NCBI RefSeq assembly: GCF_000002875.2
Contig: NC_009420.2
Span: 1,164,467-1,228,466 of the forward strand
DNA length: 64,000 bases
Reading direction: 5' to 3'
Source of the DNA: Leishmania infantum JPCM5
Taxonomy: Eukaryota > Euglenozoa > Kinetoplastea > Trypanosomatida > Trypanosomatidae
Within the stretch, counting starts at the first letter, position 1; each line of letters begins with the position of its first letter. Under the pieces are notes generated by a model, which was not told where the DNA came from, made no database searches, and saw only the letters and a list, made by a program, of their open reading frames with translations. The translations under genes were made by a program, and so were the position numbers. Positions 38,728 to 49,978 of the stretch are shown here, piece after piece.

Positions 38728-40178
38728 CCTAGTGCTCACTTTAGGCCCTTTGCAGAGGACGAGGAGGATAGGGACAGAAGTGAGGGAAGGAGTAGGTGTG
38801 CAGATCACAGCTGTGCCCGTTTCTGTATGTGTGTGTGCGAGCGTGCCATATGTGTTCCCCCAAGAAAAAAAAACACTTTAGACGAGCGAGTGCGGTTTCG
38901 CACACGCTTGCTGGGCGTGTCCGGTCACTATGTGAATATGTGAGCTCTGTGCTCGAACATAAGTGCGTGTGTACGTGTGCTGAAGAAGTGGGTGCCCCAC
39001 TTGCCGATCAGCACACCGTTAATGCGATGTTGAGAGAGAGAGGCGAGAAGAGGCGCGCAAGGGAGGGGGGGGGAAGGCACGAAAAAGAAACAAAGAGAGT
39101 TAGTTGAGGGTACCTACACCTTCTACTTGCGCCGCGTGCGTGCATATGTGCATGTGTGCGCGTGTGTGATGAATGCGGGATCTGAAGAACGAGGACAAGG
39201 CACACACGCGCACACATACACCCACCTACACTTGCATGTGCAGTCCCGCAGGTTCATTTGAGGTAGGAAAAGGAAGACGTCCTGCTCGACAGTGGCCCGG
39301 AACACCACATTTTGCGGCGAAACTGCAGCTTCGCCAACAGCGTGAGGGAGGCCCACAACGCTTGCTGCCGAGAGAGAGAGTTCTTTGCCAGAGTCGGGAC
39401 GGTCGCCCCACGTGCGCCTGTGTGCGCGTGGCGTACGTAGACTTTTTTGTCCCATGGCCCCCTCCATTTGCTGCCTTCCCGAGGGACTGAATCGGCAACA
39501 CCGCGTGTCACGGTGGCGCGTCCTTTTCTGTTGATTCCGTCTTTTCGTTCGTCATCTCCTTACGCTAACCACACACATCGAAGGCCGGTATGTTTCGTGT
39601 GCGCCATGTTTCGCTGGACAGTGCGTTCGTGTGCACGTGCAGAAGAAAAACACACACTCGCATACATAAAAACAAAAACGATGTGCTCGCTGTCTTCTGT
39701 TCGTCCATCCCCTTTTCCTTTTGTCTTTTCTCGTTGTATGTGTGAGTGCGTGCCTATAAAAAAAAGCTGAAATAAGCAAAACAAGAGGGAGAGACAAGAA
39801 GCCGAAGGGAAACCACTAGCGAGCGTGTGCTTGCGCACATACATACGACCTTATACAGAGCCCCCTCCCCATCTCTCTCTTTCTCTCCTCCTCTGGCTTC
39901 GGTATTGTGTTACCACTCTTCTTCTCGAAAACTCAGCACCTTTCCGCATGTGCGTGCGCATGTGTGATGGATGACTTGTTCATTGCTTTGCCATTCGTCA
40001 CGTGTTCATGGTGTTGGTACGCGTCTGCCGGTGCGCTTCGTTGTTACTATTGATGGGGGCAAATCCGGGGCCGCAATGACCAAGGCTCTGCAGCTAGCAC
40101 GTTTGTGTGTATGCCTGCGCGCTGCCGCGAGGGGATGAGTTGGGAAGACACCCATCAGCAACAAGGGCATCCACAAAG

Positions 40179-40203
40179 CACACACACACACACACACACA
40201 CAC
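40179..40203. repeat. (CA)n microsatellite in the long gene-free interval
   Basis: About 12 CA units followed by a short TATATATA stretch. It reads (TG)n in the sense of transcription. Confidence 0.9.
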
Positions 40204-41241
40204 CTATATATAAAAGACAAGACTGACTCCCGAGAAAGGAGAACTAGTATGACCTTTACTTCCCCTCACCACCTGCCAGAGTTGACTCCAATAGTGGCGC
40301 TATCTTCTTTCCATACCCCTTTCTTAGGATTGCACTTTCACTTGACGTGAGAGCACGAGGTGAAATGTAGGGAAAAGGGCAACTAAAGGCGAGAAAAGGA
40401 GACGAAGAGAGGAAGAGGGGAGGGGGCAGGCTGGTGGCTGTAGTGACTGCAGGCCAACGGACAGCACGCGCCAAATCTGGAGGGGATGATGCCATCCGAC
40501 CATCCATCACATGGATGCGCACCCACCAAAAAAAAAGCGAAAGCAAGCGAGAGAGAGAGGCAATACCAAGTCAGCCGGTCAGTCAGTCAACACCTAAGAC
40601 AATAAGAACGCGCCACTATTCTTGTTTGTTTTCCCTTTTTTGCAGTTAGCAACGTTAAACATCGTCTCTCACTCTCTCCATTCCCCCCTGCTCTCTGCCT
40701 TTCCTTCACACTCGCTTCCTTTGCATTTTCTGTGTGTCTGTGCCTGTGTGTAGGTCGACGAACAGACACATCTGACAAGGAAGAGGCGTAGAGACACTCC
40801 GTACATGCACGTACACACAAGAGATGAAAGGCGCGGGCAAGGTGCCGGGAGGGAGGACGGAGTCACATCAGAAACATATAAAACAAATGAGAGACAACTT
40901 AAGACGACATCAAACAACAACAAAGGTGGAGAGCAACTCACACCCACCCACCCCCACACGCAAAGAGATGGCCAAAAAAAAAGCATGGCAAAACAAAGGA
41001 GACGAAGGCAGATGAAGAGTGCGCCGCTCTCTTCCCTGTTTTGGTTTTGTTCCTTCCATTCAACTGGTTAACCACTTCCTCTTTTTCTTCACGGTCGCGC
41101 GGGTACACCGTGACGAGACATGGAGAGACATTGATATATAAGAGAGGCGGCAAGCACGTGTTGCTGGTTTAACATGAGGAGAGAGGAGGAAGGGGGGGGG
41201 GAGACATCACAAGTAGAAACTAACCAAGTAGAACAAAAAGT

Positions 41242-41302
41242 AATATATATATATATGAGCACGCATAAATATCTACCCACACAGACACACACACACACAC
41301 AC
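41242..41302. repeat. Paired (TA)n and (CA)n microsatellites
   Basis: About seven TA units at 41242-41256 and about eleven CA units at 41281-41302, separated by 25 bases. They sit in the middle of the 3.5-kb interval without genes. Confidence 0.85.
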
Positions 41303-42275
41303 AGAAAGGACAGCTTGAATAGGAGGAAGCGTAAAAGACACTTCTTTTTGTGTATTCGTTCCCCGTTTAGAGCTCTCTCCTCCCCCTCTCTTGGCTGTTG
41401 TCGCGGCACGTTGTAGCACCATCATGGAAGCGATCTTAGTCGTGGCTGTGGTGTTAGAAGTAAGAAAGAGGGAGGAAGGGTGCGCAGCTGCTTGCCACGT
41501 GCTTGTGTGTCAGGCGTGACGGTCAAAGGGGGTGATCCGGGCAAATGGAGCGGAGATGGGTGAGGGCGCGTACGCCCGCAGACGCACGGTCCACAGAGAC
41601 CCGCAAGACACATGCGGTACAATCAGGAGTCTGACAATGAGGGAGGTGGTGGCGGAGGGGGGAGGGGTGAGAGGGAAAGAGGAGCAATCGTAACCAACCA
41701 ACCAAGAGAGAAGGGACACACATACCCCCTACCCCCTTCCACCAACCCCAAAGGAGGCCTTTTGATGATACATCCACACACATCCACACAGAGATACATG
41801 GGCTACTATGATTTGGAAAGAGCAAGCACACGGGCTAACTGCAGCCGCGAGAAGAACGCAGAGGGATGACGACGGTCGGAGCTACTGGCCTTTCCATCTG
41901 TGGCCCATCCTGTTTTTGCGTTTCCTATCCTCGCTGCAGTCCTTCTTCCCTTTTCACGCCATCACGCTAGTTCACCCGAGCACGTTGACCTCTCCTTTCC
42001 TTGGAGTGCATGAAATCGTGTGCGTGTGGTCACGCGGGGCCCTCAGCTGCACGGGCCTTGACGTGGTCGTCTCTCTCTCTTCCTCCCCTTTTCTTTGTAG
42101 GCCCCTCCCGTGTTGCCGAGAGAGAAGAGAAAGAGCAACAACAAGTGTAAAGGGGTCCTGAAAGGCAATGGTGTTTCATGCGAGGCAGCGGGTGGATGCA
42201 GCGCCCCACACGCTCACCCGAACTTACATACACACACGCAGGCGCCCACCTCTTCTTCTGGCTGTACCGTCGCGA

Positions 42276-43517
42276 CTACTTGGCAAGCTCCACCGCCTTG
42301 CGGGCAGCAGAATCGAAGTCTTCGACGGGGTGGATGACGAGGCCACTGTTGCGGATGATCTCCTTGCCGCGCTGCTCGTTCGTGCCGCAAAGGCGCACCA
42401 CGATCGGGATGGTGGTGTTGAGCGCCTTGGAGGCGTTCACGACACCTTGCGCTATGACATCGCAGTGCATGATACCACCGAAGATGTTAACCAGGATGCT
42501 CTTCACGTTCGAATCACCCGTGATGATCTTGAAGGCGGCCACAATCTGCGCCTCGGAGGCGCTACCACCAGCGTCGAGGAAGTTGGCCGCGCTGCCTCCG
42601 TGCAGAGAAATGGTGTCCATGGTGGCCATGGCCAGACCAGCGCCATTCACGAGACAGCCGACGTTGCCATCAAGAGCGATGTAGTTCAGATCGTGCTTCT
42701 TGGCGAGCACTTCCTTGCTATCGATCTGGGTCTGATCCTCCAGGGCGAAGATACCCCTCTGGCGGAAGGCGGCGTTGTCATCAAAGCTGAGCTTGGCGTC
42801 GATCTCCATCACATCACCGTTTTCGAGCTCAACGAATGGATTAATCTCCACCATGGTGCAGTCCTTGGACTTGCCGATATTGTAGAGGGCTTTGATTTGC
42901 TCTGCCGCGCGCTCCGCCGTCTCGCCTGCGAAGCCGAGCTCCTTGGCGTACGCCACAGCCGCGTCGTGGTCCACACCCTCAGCGACGTTGACCTTCATGG
43001 TCTTGATCTTTTCCGGGTGGGTCTTGGCGAGCTCCTCAATGCTCATACCGCCCTCGGCGCTACCGATGAACATAGGCGACGCGCTCTTTCGGTCGAGGAT
43101 GAGGGAAAGGTAGAGCTCGCGCTTGATGCCCGCGACGGCCTCCGTGACGTACAGCGTGTTCACCAGCTGGCCCTTGGGACCGGTCTGCTTCGTCACCAGC
43201 GTGTTACCGAGCATGTGTTTGGCAGCCTCAACGGCGGCAGCGGCGCTGTCGCATACGTGCACACCACCCTGGAAGCCATCCTTGAATACACCCTTACCGC
43301 GGCCACCGGCCAAGATCTGAGACTTCACGACCTTCTTTTCCGTCTTGATCTTGGCGCACGCGGCCTCGACCTCCTCGATCGTCTTGCATGCGATACCGAA
43401 CTCCACCCTGCCGCCGTTGTCCTTGATGATCTGCTTGGACTGGTACTCATGGATGTTCAGGAAGCGGCGCTGCACGCCGGCAGCCTTGGGGGTGCACAGA
43501 CGACCAAAACGGAACAT
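42276..43517 (-). CDS. Succinyl-CoA ligase (synthetase) beta subunit, mitochondrial
   Basis: This enzyme subunit catalyses the reversible step succinyl-CoA + NDP + Pi to succinate + CoA + NTP in the mitochondrial matrix. In trypanosomatids it also works with acetate:succinate CoA-transferase to make ATP. The 413 residues begin with a short basic presequence (MFRFGRLCTPKAAGVQRRF) and then the family opening NIHEYQSKQI. The ATP-grasp domain follows: KSQILAGGRGKG, GGVHVCDS, EINPFVELENGDVMEIDAK. The CoA-ligase domain comes after it: NYIALDGNVGCLVNGAGLAMATMD, GGSA..FLDAGGSA and VNIFGGIMHCDVIAQG. All invariant stretches look intact. ADP versus GDP preference cannot be read safely. The plus-strand open frame opposite this gene is only its shadow. 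Confidence 0.97.
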   Translation of the reverse strand: MFRFGRLCTPKAAGVQRRFLNIHEYQSKQIIKDNGGRVEFGIACKTIEEVEAACAKIKTEKKVVKSQILAGGRGKGVFKDGFQGGVHVCDSAAAAVEAAKHMLGNTLVTKQTGPKGQLVNTLYVTEAVAGIKRELYLSLILDRKSASPMFIGSAEGGMSIEELAKTHPEKIKTMKVNVAEGVDHDAAVAYAKELGFAGETAERAAEQIKALYNIGKSKDCTMVEINPFVELENGDVMEIDAKLSFDDNAAFRQRGIFALEDQTQIDSKEVLAKKHDLNYIALDGNVGCLVNGAGLAMATMDTISLHGGSAANFLDAGGSASEAQIVAAFKIITGDSNVKSILVNIFGGIMHCDVIAQGVVNASKALNTTIPIVVRLCGTNEQRGKEIIRNSGLVIHPVEDFDSAARKAVELAK

Positions 43518-44264
43518 GACAAATGACGGCTCTGTATTTATGTATACGCGCGGCTGCCACGCAGAGGACGCCAGGGAGGAGCGGGGGGGGGAGTTGGGCT
43601 AGGAAGAAGCGACTGAAACTCTTTTGATCTGGCGGAAACAAGGCGCAGGGCGAGTAGAAAACGAGAAGACTGACTGACGATTCCTGCACCGGCAGCAAAG
43701 GTGGGTGGGAAGGGCGAGGGGACGGTGAACGTAGAGGGAGAAGAAGAGCAGCGAGGAGCATGCATGGGTGTGTGTATGTGTGCACATCTACTGGTGAGAA
43801 AGACGCATGTGAACTTAGTCAATGAGGGTGGGCGTACCACCCGCCTCCGCGGAGTCGACCGCATCCACTTCATGACGCACGTGGAGCAAGAAGTAGCCAA
43901 GAAAGATGGGAGGGAGGAAGGAGAAACTCTATTTTCCTTCCAGCGTCTTCCAGGACGGGATCCATCACGCGACGCGCATTCCGCATCCTTCCGATAGAAG
44001 TGCGTGTGATGGTGTGCTAATATTGTTCTGTGGCCTTTATTTTTCTTGCCTATCCGCATGGCATGAGCCCCGCGCCCACGGGAGAAGCAGTACACGTACA
44101 AGTAGAAACACGAAGAGCCAAGGCTATCGAAGGGTGCGAGCTTGCCATCGACACTGCGCGACGTCAACACGGTTCATCTCCCTCCCTCCACACACGCACA
44201 CACATGGCGCGCAGCGGCTTCCATGCGTGCGTGTGTACGACCAATACGGGGGAGGGGGATAGCG
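43518..44264. other. Intergenic spacer
   Basis: No gene seen. The coding strand just upstream of the ligase start is rich in C/T (about 43570-43620), a probable splice-acceptor region. Confidence 0.6.
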
Positions 44265-44663
44265 TCACTTGCTGTGCTCCCGCAGCATACACATGATGAT
44301 GTAGTACTGTCGCCCGTACAGAAGCGTGTTCCACAACGTGAATGTCAGAAGGATCGTGTTGAGCTGCGTCGCACCACTGTGCTGAGTAAAAAGGAGCAAG
44401 TAGAGCACCAGGCGGATGCCCTCATGGATTGTGTTGAGCATCAGCAGCCACCGGTTCAGTGGCTCTAGCAACACAAACAGACGTGAAAGCATCAAGAACA
44501 CGAGCAGGCCACCATACAATGCTGCCGCAAGCGGCGCGTTAGCCTTGCTGTCGAACCACCAGGTGCCATGCTCTAAGCCTTTCGGATTGGCCTGCCGCAG
44601 CTGAAGCAGCTCGTACACATCCGCGAGGATGAGCGCGGCCGTGTACCACTGAATGACAAACAT
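44265..44663 (-). CDS. Small membrane protein A, 132 aa (paralogue of 45470-45985)
   Basis: A 132-residue protein with three to four hydrophobic helices: FVIQWYTAALILADVYELL, PLAAALYGGLLVFLMLSRLF, WLLMLNTIHEGIRLVLYLLLF and TILLTFTLWNTLLYG. No presequence is seen. The middle helix pair carries 'LMLSRxxVxxxP....R' followed by 'HE', which lines up with 'LVVSRxxAxxxP....R' and 'HTFE' in the next gene upstream, so the two look like diverged tandem paralogues. The R, P, H and E pattern faintly recalls Erg28, the sterol C4-demethylation scaffold, but spacing between R and H is about 20 rather than 26. I do not assign it to that family. Start ATG 44661-44663. Confidence 0.7.
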   Translation of the reverse strand: MFVIQWYTAALILADVYELLQLRQANPKGLEHGTWWFDSKANAPLAAALYGGLLVFLMLSRLFVLLEPLNRWLLMLNTIHEGIRLVLYLLLFTQHSGATQLNTILLTFTLWNTLLYGRQYYIIMCMLREHSK

Positions 44664-45469
44664 CAGCGGCGCTTTGGCAGTCGTGATGATACGAACAGAA
44701 GAGCAAGAAAAAAATAATCGATACGGGTTCCTCTTGCGTTAAGCAGTGGAGCACGTGCCGCTCATACGGGCAGGCTCGTTTATGCTGGAGTAGCCGCTGT
44801 GCCCATGCCGAAGGAGAGAGGGTGGGGATGAGGAGAGCGGAGATGTCAACCAGCAAAAAAAAGAAGAGAGACCCAGAAAAGAGGTAGAAGAATGACATGT
44901 GCCCAGACGAAGAGAAAGACACACCCACTCACCTGGATCGGAAGTGAGGGATTGTGCCCGCCACCACTCACCGCTATCTCCCCATGCCAAGGAAGCTCGT
45001 CTTCCCCGTCAAGAGATTGCGCTCGCCTCTCAAAAAGGCAAGTACGCGAGCTATGAACACCGACTCCACCACTACCACAACGTAGCACTGCAGTCGGTGA
45101 GTGCTCGCCTGTGTGTATGTGTGCATGTAGTTCGCGCTGTAGACAAAACATAGCCGAACCGGCTTGCCGCCGCGACAGCGGACAAGATGCGATGCGACCC
45201 AAGACAACCCCTTCACTTACGCCCGCTCTCTCTCTCCCTCGAGCTCGCCGCCGAACGCCCTCCCTCCCTCAAAGCAGATAAAAAGCGCATAGAGTTCCAA
45301 AAACAGAGAGAGCGAGGGAGCAAGGCCACCTTAGCACGAAGACCAAGAGGGGGCCAGCAACACGCACGGAGCACGAGCAGACACGACGCTGGCGAACAGA
45401 GGGCAAGAGGCCACCAGGGACGAACCACAGCGAAATCGAGGAGCGGCCGCAACGACGCATCCACATACT
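44664..45469. other. Intergenic spacer
   Basis: No gene seen in 806 bases. It separates the two paralogous small membrane genes. T-rich tracts on the coding strand near 44700-44720 lie just upstream of gene A. Confidence 0.6.
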
Positions 45470-45985
45470 TCACTTGTTCTTTTTTTCTTCCCTGTTCTTT
45501 GCGTAGTCTGCGCGCTTCTTGCGAATGATGGCGAGTTGCTCCTGCCGCCTCTTGAGATCGGCAATCTCGACTCTTGTGTGCTGCACCTTCAGCTGCACCA
45601 GTCGAGCAGCAAATAGAGAGATGTTCACCACCATCAGCATGCCCATAATGCACACTTCACTGTCTGGCGCATCCTCCTTGTGACTGCAGCAGTAGAGGTA
45701 GAGCCCTGCCTCGAATGTGTGGACGACGACAAGGTATACAATGATGATGCGTGACTTCGGCAGTGCACACGCCATCCCGCGCGACACGACGAGGCACGCT
45801 AGTATGGCAACAAACACGTACACCAGCGGCTTGTTGTCTGTGTAGTAGTTTTTGTCGTCGACCCAGGCACCGGCCTTTGGCAGCGGCATATCACCGCTTA
45901 GCAGCCTCACAATCCCGGGAACCTCGAAGAGAGCAGCTCCTGCACAGTACACCTGGAACACTCTGGTGATGGAGAGGCCCCACAT
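45470..45985 (-). CDS. Small membrane protein B, 171 aa (paralogue of 44265-44663)
   Basis: A 171-residue protein with four hydrophobic helices: ITRVFQVYCAGAALFEV, PLVYVFVAILACLVVSRGMA, RIIIVYLVVVHTFEAGLYLY and CIMGMLMVVNISLFAARLV. A highly charged tail (ADLKRRQEQLAIIRKKRAD...EEKKNK) follows, which is probably a short cytosolic coiled coil and lacks a counterpart in gene A. A Lys-rich end of this type (KKNK) could act as an ER-retrieval-like signal, but the spacing is not the classic KKxx. It shares with gene A the SR....P...R and H-x-x-E positions between helices 2 and 3. Both lie in tandem on the same strand 0.8 kb apart. Function unknown. Confidence 0.72.
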   Translation of the reverse strand: MWGLSITRVFQVYCAGAALFEVPGIVRLLSGDMPLPKAGAWVDDKNYYTDNKPLVYVFVAILACLVVSRGMACALPKSRIIIVYLVVVHTFEAGLYLYCCSHKEDAPDSEVCIMGMLMVVNISLFAARLVQLKVQHTRVEIADLKRRQEQLAIIRKKRADYAKNREEKKNK

Positions 45986-47239
45986 GGTGCACTCTTCAGG
46001 GGCGTCTGTCGAGAAAGAGCACTAAGGACGACAGCTGCACTGTAAACGGGGTAGAGTGTGGTATGATAAGGAGTAACAGCCTCGATGCCCCAAATTTGGT
46101 GCTTTTCACCGAAGTCAAAGCAGAGGAGGAGGATGTTGTGAGTGCCTGCAATGATGGGTGATGTGCGTGTATGCATGTGCGAGAGAGATGAGATGAGGTG
46201 AGGAATCAGAAGCGCGAGGGGAAAGAGCTTCGTAGAGAGAGAGGAAGGCAAAACGATGACGACAAAGACCCCAGTGTATCCTCCTGCAGAGAAAGAAGCA
46301 CCTGCGCAGACGTGCTTGACGATGATATATATATATATATTTCGCTCGCCGTCCTTCTGCGGTTGGATGCCTGCCAGGCATGCACACATCGTTCTTCTTT
46401 GTATATATTTTGTGTACGATTCGTGTGACGGGCTGACCTCGTAAAGCAGGAAGACGAACAGGTGAGGAAGAAGAATAGGTGTGTGTGTGTGCGTGTGTGC
46501 CAGATGGGAGATGGGATGGCGTGGGGTGTGTGGCGGTGGTGAAACAACCAACGACAGCAGATGGGAAGAACTGGCATCGACCACGACAAAGACCCATCAA
46601 TAATGAAGGCCACCGCCGGCGCAGAAATCCGTGTGCGCTTGCTCTGCCCGCACTTTTCACAGCTTCAACTCCTTTTTCAAGACGTTGGTAAGAGGGATGC
46701 CGTAGTCCCCTCGTACGTTCTGTCACGCATCACCGCAACGGTACGGCGCAGACGCACGTTGCTGTCAGGAGACAGTTGGGGTGGCGGTGACGTATAAACC
46801 ACACAGAACAAGAAAAGGAGGGGAAGTGCAGTGGTGCATCAGGAAAGCCGTCAGCAGAGACACGGATGCACGCATACACGATGGGGCAACGTAACGCGCA
46901 GCAGCAGACTGAGATAGAGGCAGGAAGCGAATGAGGGTGGAAAGGGGGTAGGGTGGGGCTATCAGGAGCATAGAGAAAGTTGTGTGCCAGCGTTCGCGCA
47001 GCGTGATGGCGAATTGGGGGGGGGGGCTACGTAGCAGAACAGAGAGAGAAGAAACAAGACACCAATTTCCGTGTCCTTGCCAACTCGCGCACAAGCACGC
47101 GAGAGAGACGGCTGCAGCAGTGGCTGCTGCCGCTCTAGACGATAACAAGGAGAACAAATGCGCAAATAAGAGAGTGTGGGTGTGGGCAAAGAGAAGGAGG
47201 GCGTTGTCACACCAATTACGCTGCTCTGCGTCCGTCAGG
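45986..47239. other. Intergenic spacer
   Basis: No gene seen. It holds (TA)n at about 46325-46340, (GT)n at about 46479-46500 and an eight- to nine-G run at about 47018-47026. Frames are low-complexity. Confidence 0.6.
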
Positions 47240-49060
47240 TTTATATCAACGCCCTCCGCGTTCTCAGGGGCTAGTGGATTCTTGCACAGCGAGTCATGCT
47301 CTTCGAAACCGCGACATAAGGGCAGCGCTGCGCAAATCCGGCGCCATTGGTGCGTACCTGAGGCTCATTGGGCACCGCTGGGGAGCCCATGGACATCATT
47401 GAGATTAATGTCGCGCCGGCTGTGACAGCATTCATGTTGTGCCTAATGAGTGACACTCCCGTGACGTCATCCCCTCTCGGCAGCTAGACACAACTGCTCA
47501 GCACCTCCGTTCCATCATCCTTGTATACCGCCATCACGCTGTCGTCGACGAAGACGTGCAGCTTCGCATACCTAGGGAGGACGACCCTGAGAGGCGCACC
47601 TGCTCACCGTCTGGGGGAGCTCGATGAACGAAGATGCAGCGCGCTGCAGTCTACTTGCAGAGGCGCCAAAGTCGGAAGGGAATCGCAGTATGAGCCTGGA
47701 GCGCTCTTCACATTCCATGCCTCGCAGACCGGCACCTGCTGAGTACACTGCACCCGCCCGGCTCGCGGCGGCGTCGACGCTGTCCGGCACGGAGACTTGC
47801 TGTAGAAGGCTTCCGGACTGATTGCAGCCGCCGGCCCGGGTGGAGGTCGTAACGGGCATGCACAGCGAGACAGACACGTGGCGTGACGCATTTGTACTCA
47901 CCTGCATGCGCAAGCCGAGCTCGGACAGGCCAACGGCAGACTACGTGCTACCGCCAAAGATGCCAGGAGGGGTGTAGAAGGTGGCGATGGTCTCCTGGCA
48001 CTGGAAGACTCGAGAGCTTCTCGCGATGGCTGTCATTGGGGCCGCTCATGACCGTCGGGGAGGTGCCCCAGGCGATGCGATCGGCTCGCAGAGCCTGCGT
48101 TTCCCCGATGGGAGGAAGGCGGTGCTTCTCTGCGGCGTCGTACACGATGTCGCAGATGCTTTGCATGCCGGCTCAGCCGTTCGCGCTGGTATGCGACTAC
48201 ACCAACGCTTCGTCGATTCACGCCCCCTCCCCTCATCTGTCCCCGCCGCAGCACCGGGTCATAGAAGGTCTTACCACTGCAAAAAGCAACCAAAGTCCTC
48301 CACGGTCACCTGCCGCGCCTGGTCAGCGGTAAACAGATAGTTATTGGCATTGTTGGTGGCCACTGCGTAGGCATCATAGACGACGAGATCCGGCCTCCAG
48401 TTTGCAACGGACAGCTTGAGGTAAGGCACCCCGGCCTCTCCAGGGTCTGCACAGTTACATCGACACCGCCACTGCTACTGCTGCCGTTCCCATCCACAGA
48501 GAGGCTGTGCACAAAGGCGTGGCCGCTCTGGAAGGGTGCGCTCGTCGTGGAGAAGACTAAAATGCTTGATCGCACGCCATCGGCGCCGCTCACGCGAGCG
48601 GCCAAGGCGATTAGCCACTACAGGCCCATGATCTGTTTTGCCCACCACCCGATTGGGTCGCGGAATGCGCTGCAACTGACCAGTCCCCGTATGCTTTCTT
48701 GACCGATAACTGCGTTGATGGACCTCTTCACGAACGTGTTGAACAGTGGCCAGCTAGCCGCGTTGGCGATGCACTGGCGCTATACGTGTCTCGACTCAGC
48801 ACAAGTGCATACGATAACGGGGGTGCTCTGTTTGTTGTTCATCGTGGCACACGACAGTACGGCGCGCCTGCCGTAACACTTGGGGCTGATCGTCGGCGGT
48901 GTATCTTCGCGGGACCGGTGAACATAGTTGATCGACGCACTGTTGTGCCACACAGTATCGCTATCCACCCCGGTGCTGGGATTTGAGAGCATGTAGAGGT
49001 GAGCCTTCTGCGCTGTGACTTCGCGATACAGCCCCGCCGGGCCCGTCACCTAGTTGCTTG
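47240..49060 (-). pseudogene. Multiply frameshifted pseudogene, probably GH32 (beta-fructofuranosidase/invertase-like)
   Basis: About 1.8 kb on the coding strand reads as protein-like fragments that change frame at least five times and are broken by stop codons, unlike the low-complexity spacers on both sides. Fragments in order are: about 49046-48950 (GLYREVTAQKAHLYMLSNPS), 48765-48622 (ending CSAFRDPIGWWAKQIMGL before a stop), 48605-48440, 48430-48270 in another frame (YLKLSVANWRPDLVVYDAYA), 48166-47990 (LRADRIAWGTSPTV), 47913-47600, and 47580-47487 (KLHVFVDDSVMAVYKDDG, then a stop). An 'FRDP' motif, a later 'RIxWG' and a final 'LxVFVDxSVxxVYxxDG' beta-strand pair follow the order expected in GH32 sucrose/fructan hydrolases. 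The 5' part is missing. Such enzymes would use plant sugars taken by the insect host. Family assignment is tentative; pseudogene status is firmer. Confidence 0.55.
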
Positions 49061-49978
49061 TGTGTGTGTGTGGAAGGGGGAGGCTGGGGCGAAAAAAACA
49101 ACGACAACGCATAGGATCGGCCCACTGCGAGCACCACAGCGTATGCTGCTGCACCACAAAGGAAAGGTACATGCAGCTCTTTCGACCGGTGAGTCGACGC
49201 AGCCCGGGTCGCTCTTCGAACGATACGGCATAGCACAGCAATCGAAGGAGAGAGAAGACACTGCCACATTTGATGATGCTGCTGTGTGTGCGATGGGTGA
49301 GACCAGCCGCACGTGCCACCTCCTCTCCACCATTTTCTGCGGGAGCGAGTGCGAAGGCACGGGCGCATTTTTCGAGAGCGGCATCGGGGGAGCGGAGAGG
49401 AGGGGGGAAGAACAGAGGAAGGACAAGTGAGGCAGAACGAGAGCACTATGGCATAGTAAGCTGAACAGTTCGTAGGGAGCAGGGTGGTGATGTTCCTTTT
49501 TTTCTTGTGTGTGTGGTGGTGGTGGGGGAGGGGCGGAAAAGAGTGGAGATAACAGCCATTGGTAGCGCACCGAGAATCATCCGCAGTACGCATACACAAG
49601 CACACACATACAAAAACATACGATGCGGTACTTGGTCGACTTCTCCAGCTCTGCCCTTCCCTTTCCAGTTGTCTTACCGAATAGGAAGAGATCGATGAAC
49701 AGCTTCTACGCTATATCGGTGAGTAGAGAAGATGTCGCGGCGCGCCCCAACTCGCGTCCTTGCAGTCGATGAACGGCTCCGTGCTCTTCTTCTTGAGTTG
49801 CTTTGCACTGTTTGCTGTGTTGCCTGCGTGTTTGCAGTAGATGTGATAATCTGTCAGCACCCGACCCGCTTCTCATCTTGAAACGACGAGAGGGTGAGGA
49901 TAGTGATGCCCATGATAGTGAGTATGCACAACTAATAACGGCGGCATGAGAAGGGGGGGGGCACACGCCTCTTATGTG
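49061..49978. other. Intergenic spacer
   Basis: No gene seen. It contains T-rich and GT/GGTGG-rich patches at about 49495-49535. It lies between the pseudogene and the bromodomain gene's stop codon. Confidence 0.6.

Larger units (their letters stand above)
38728..42275. other. Long gene-free interval (3.5 kb)
   Basis: The largest interval without a supportable gene. It has (CA)n at about 40179-40203, (TA)n at about 41242-41256 followed by (CA)n near 41281-41302, and several G-runs and pyrimidine tracts. All frames are short and Cys/Ser/His/Thr-rich in the manner of translated microsatellites. It must carry the 5' UTR region of the giant kinase and probably a long 3' UTR of succinyl-CoA ligase. 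A non-coding RNA or a degenerate retroposon could be hidden here, but I could not recognise either. Confidence 0.6.

Noticed and set aside
38728..38808. 27-residue N-terminal extension of the giant kinase
   Set aside because: The open frame begins with GTG and has no ATG before 38727.
42168..43526. 452-codon plus-strand open frame opposite succinyl-CoA ligase beta
   Set aside because: Antisense shadow of a strongly conserved gene. High GC third positions keep the opposite frame open, and its product is His/Asp/Leu-rich with no family features.
44265..44663. Annotating the 132-residue membrane protein as Erg28
   Set aside because: The conserved Arg-to-His spacing differs by about six residues and the Erg28 'FGxW' motif is absent.
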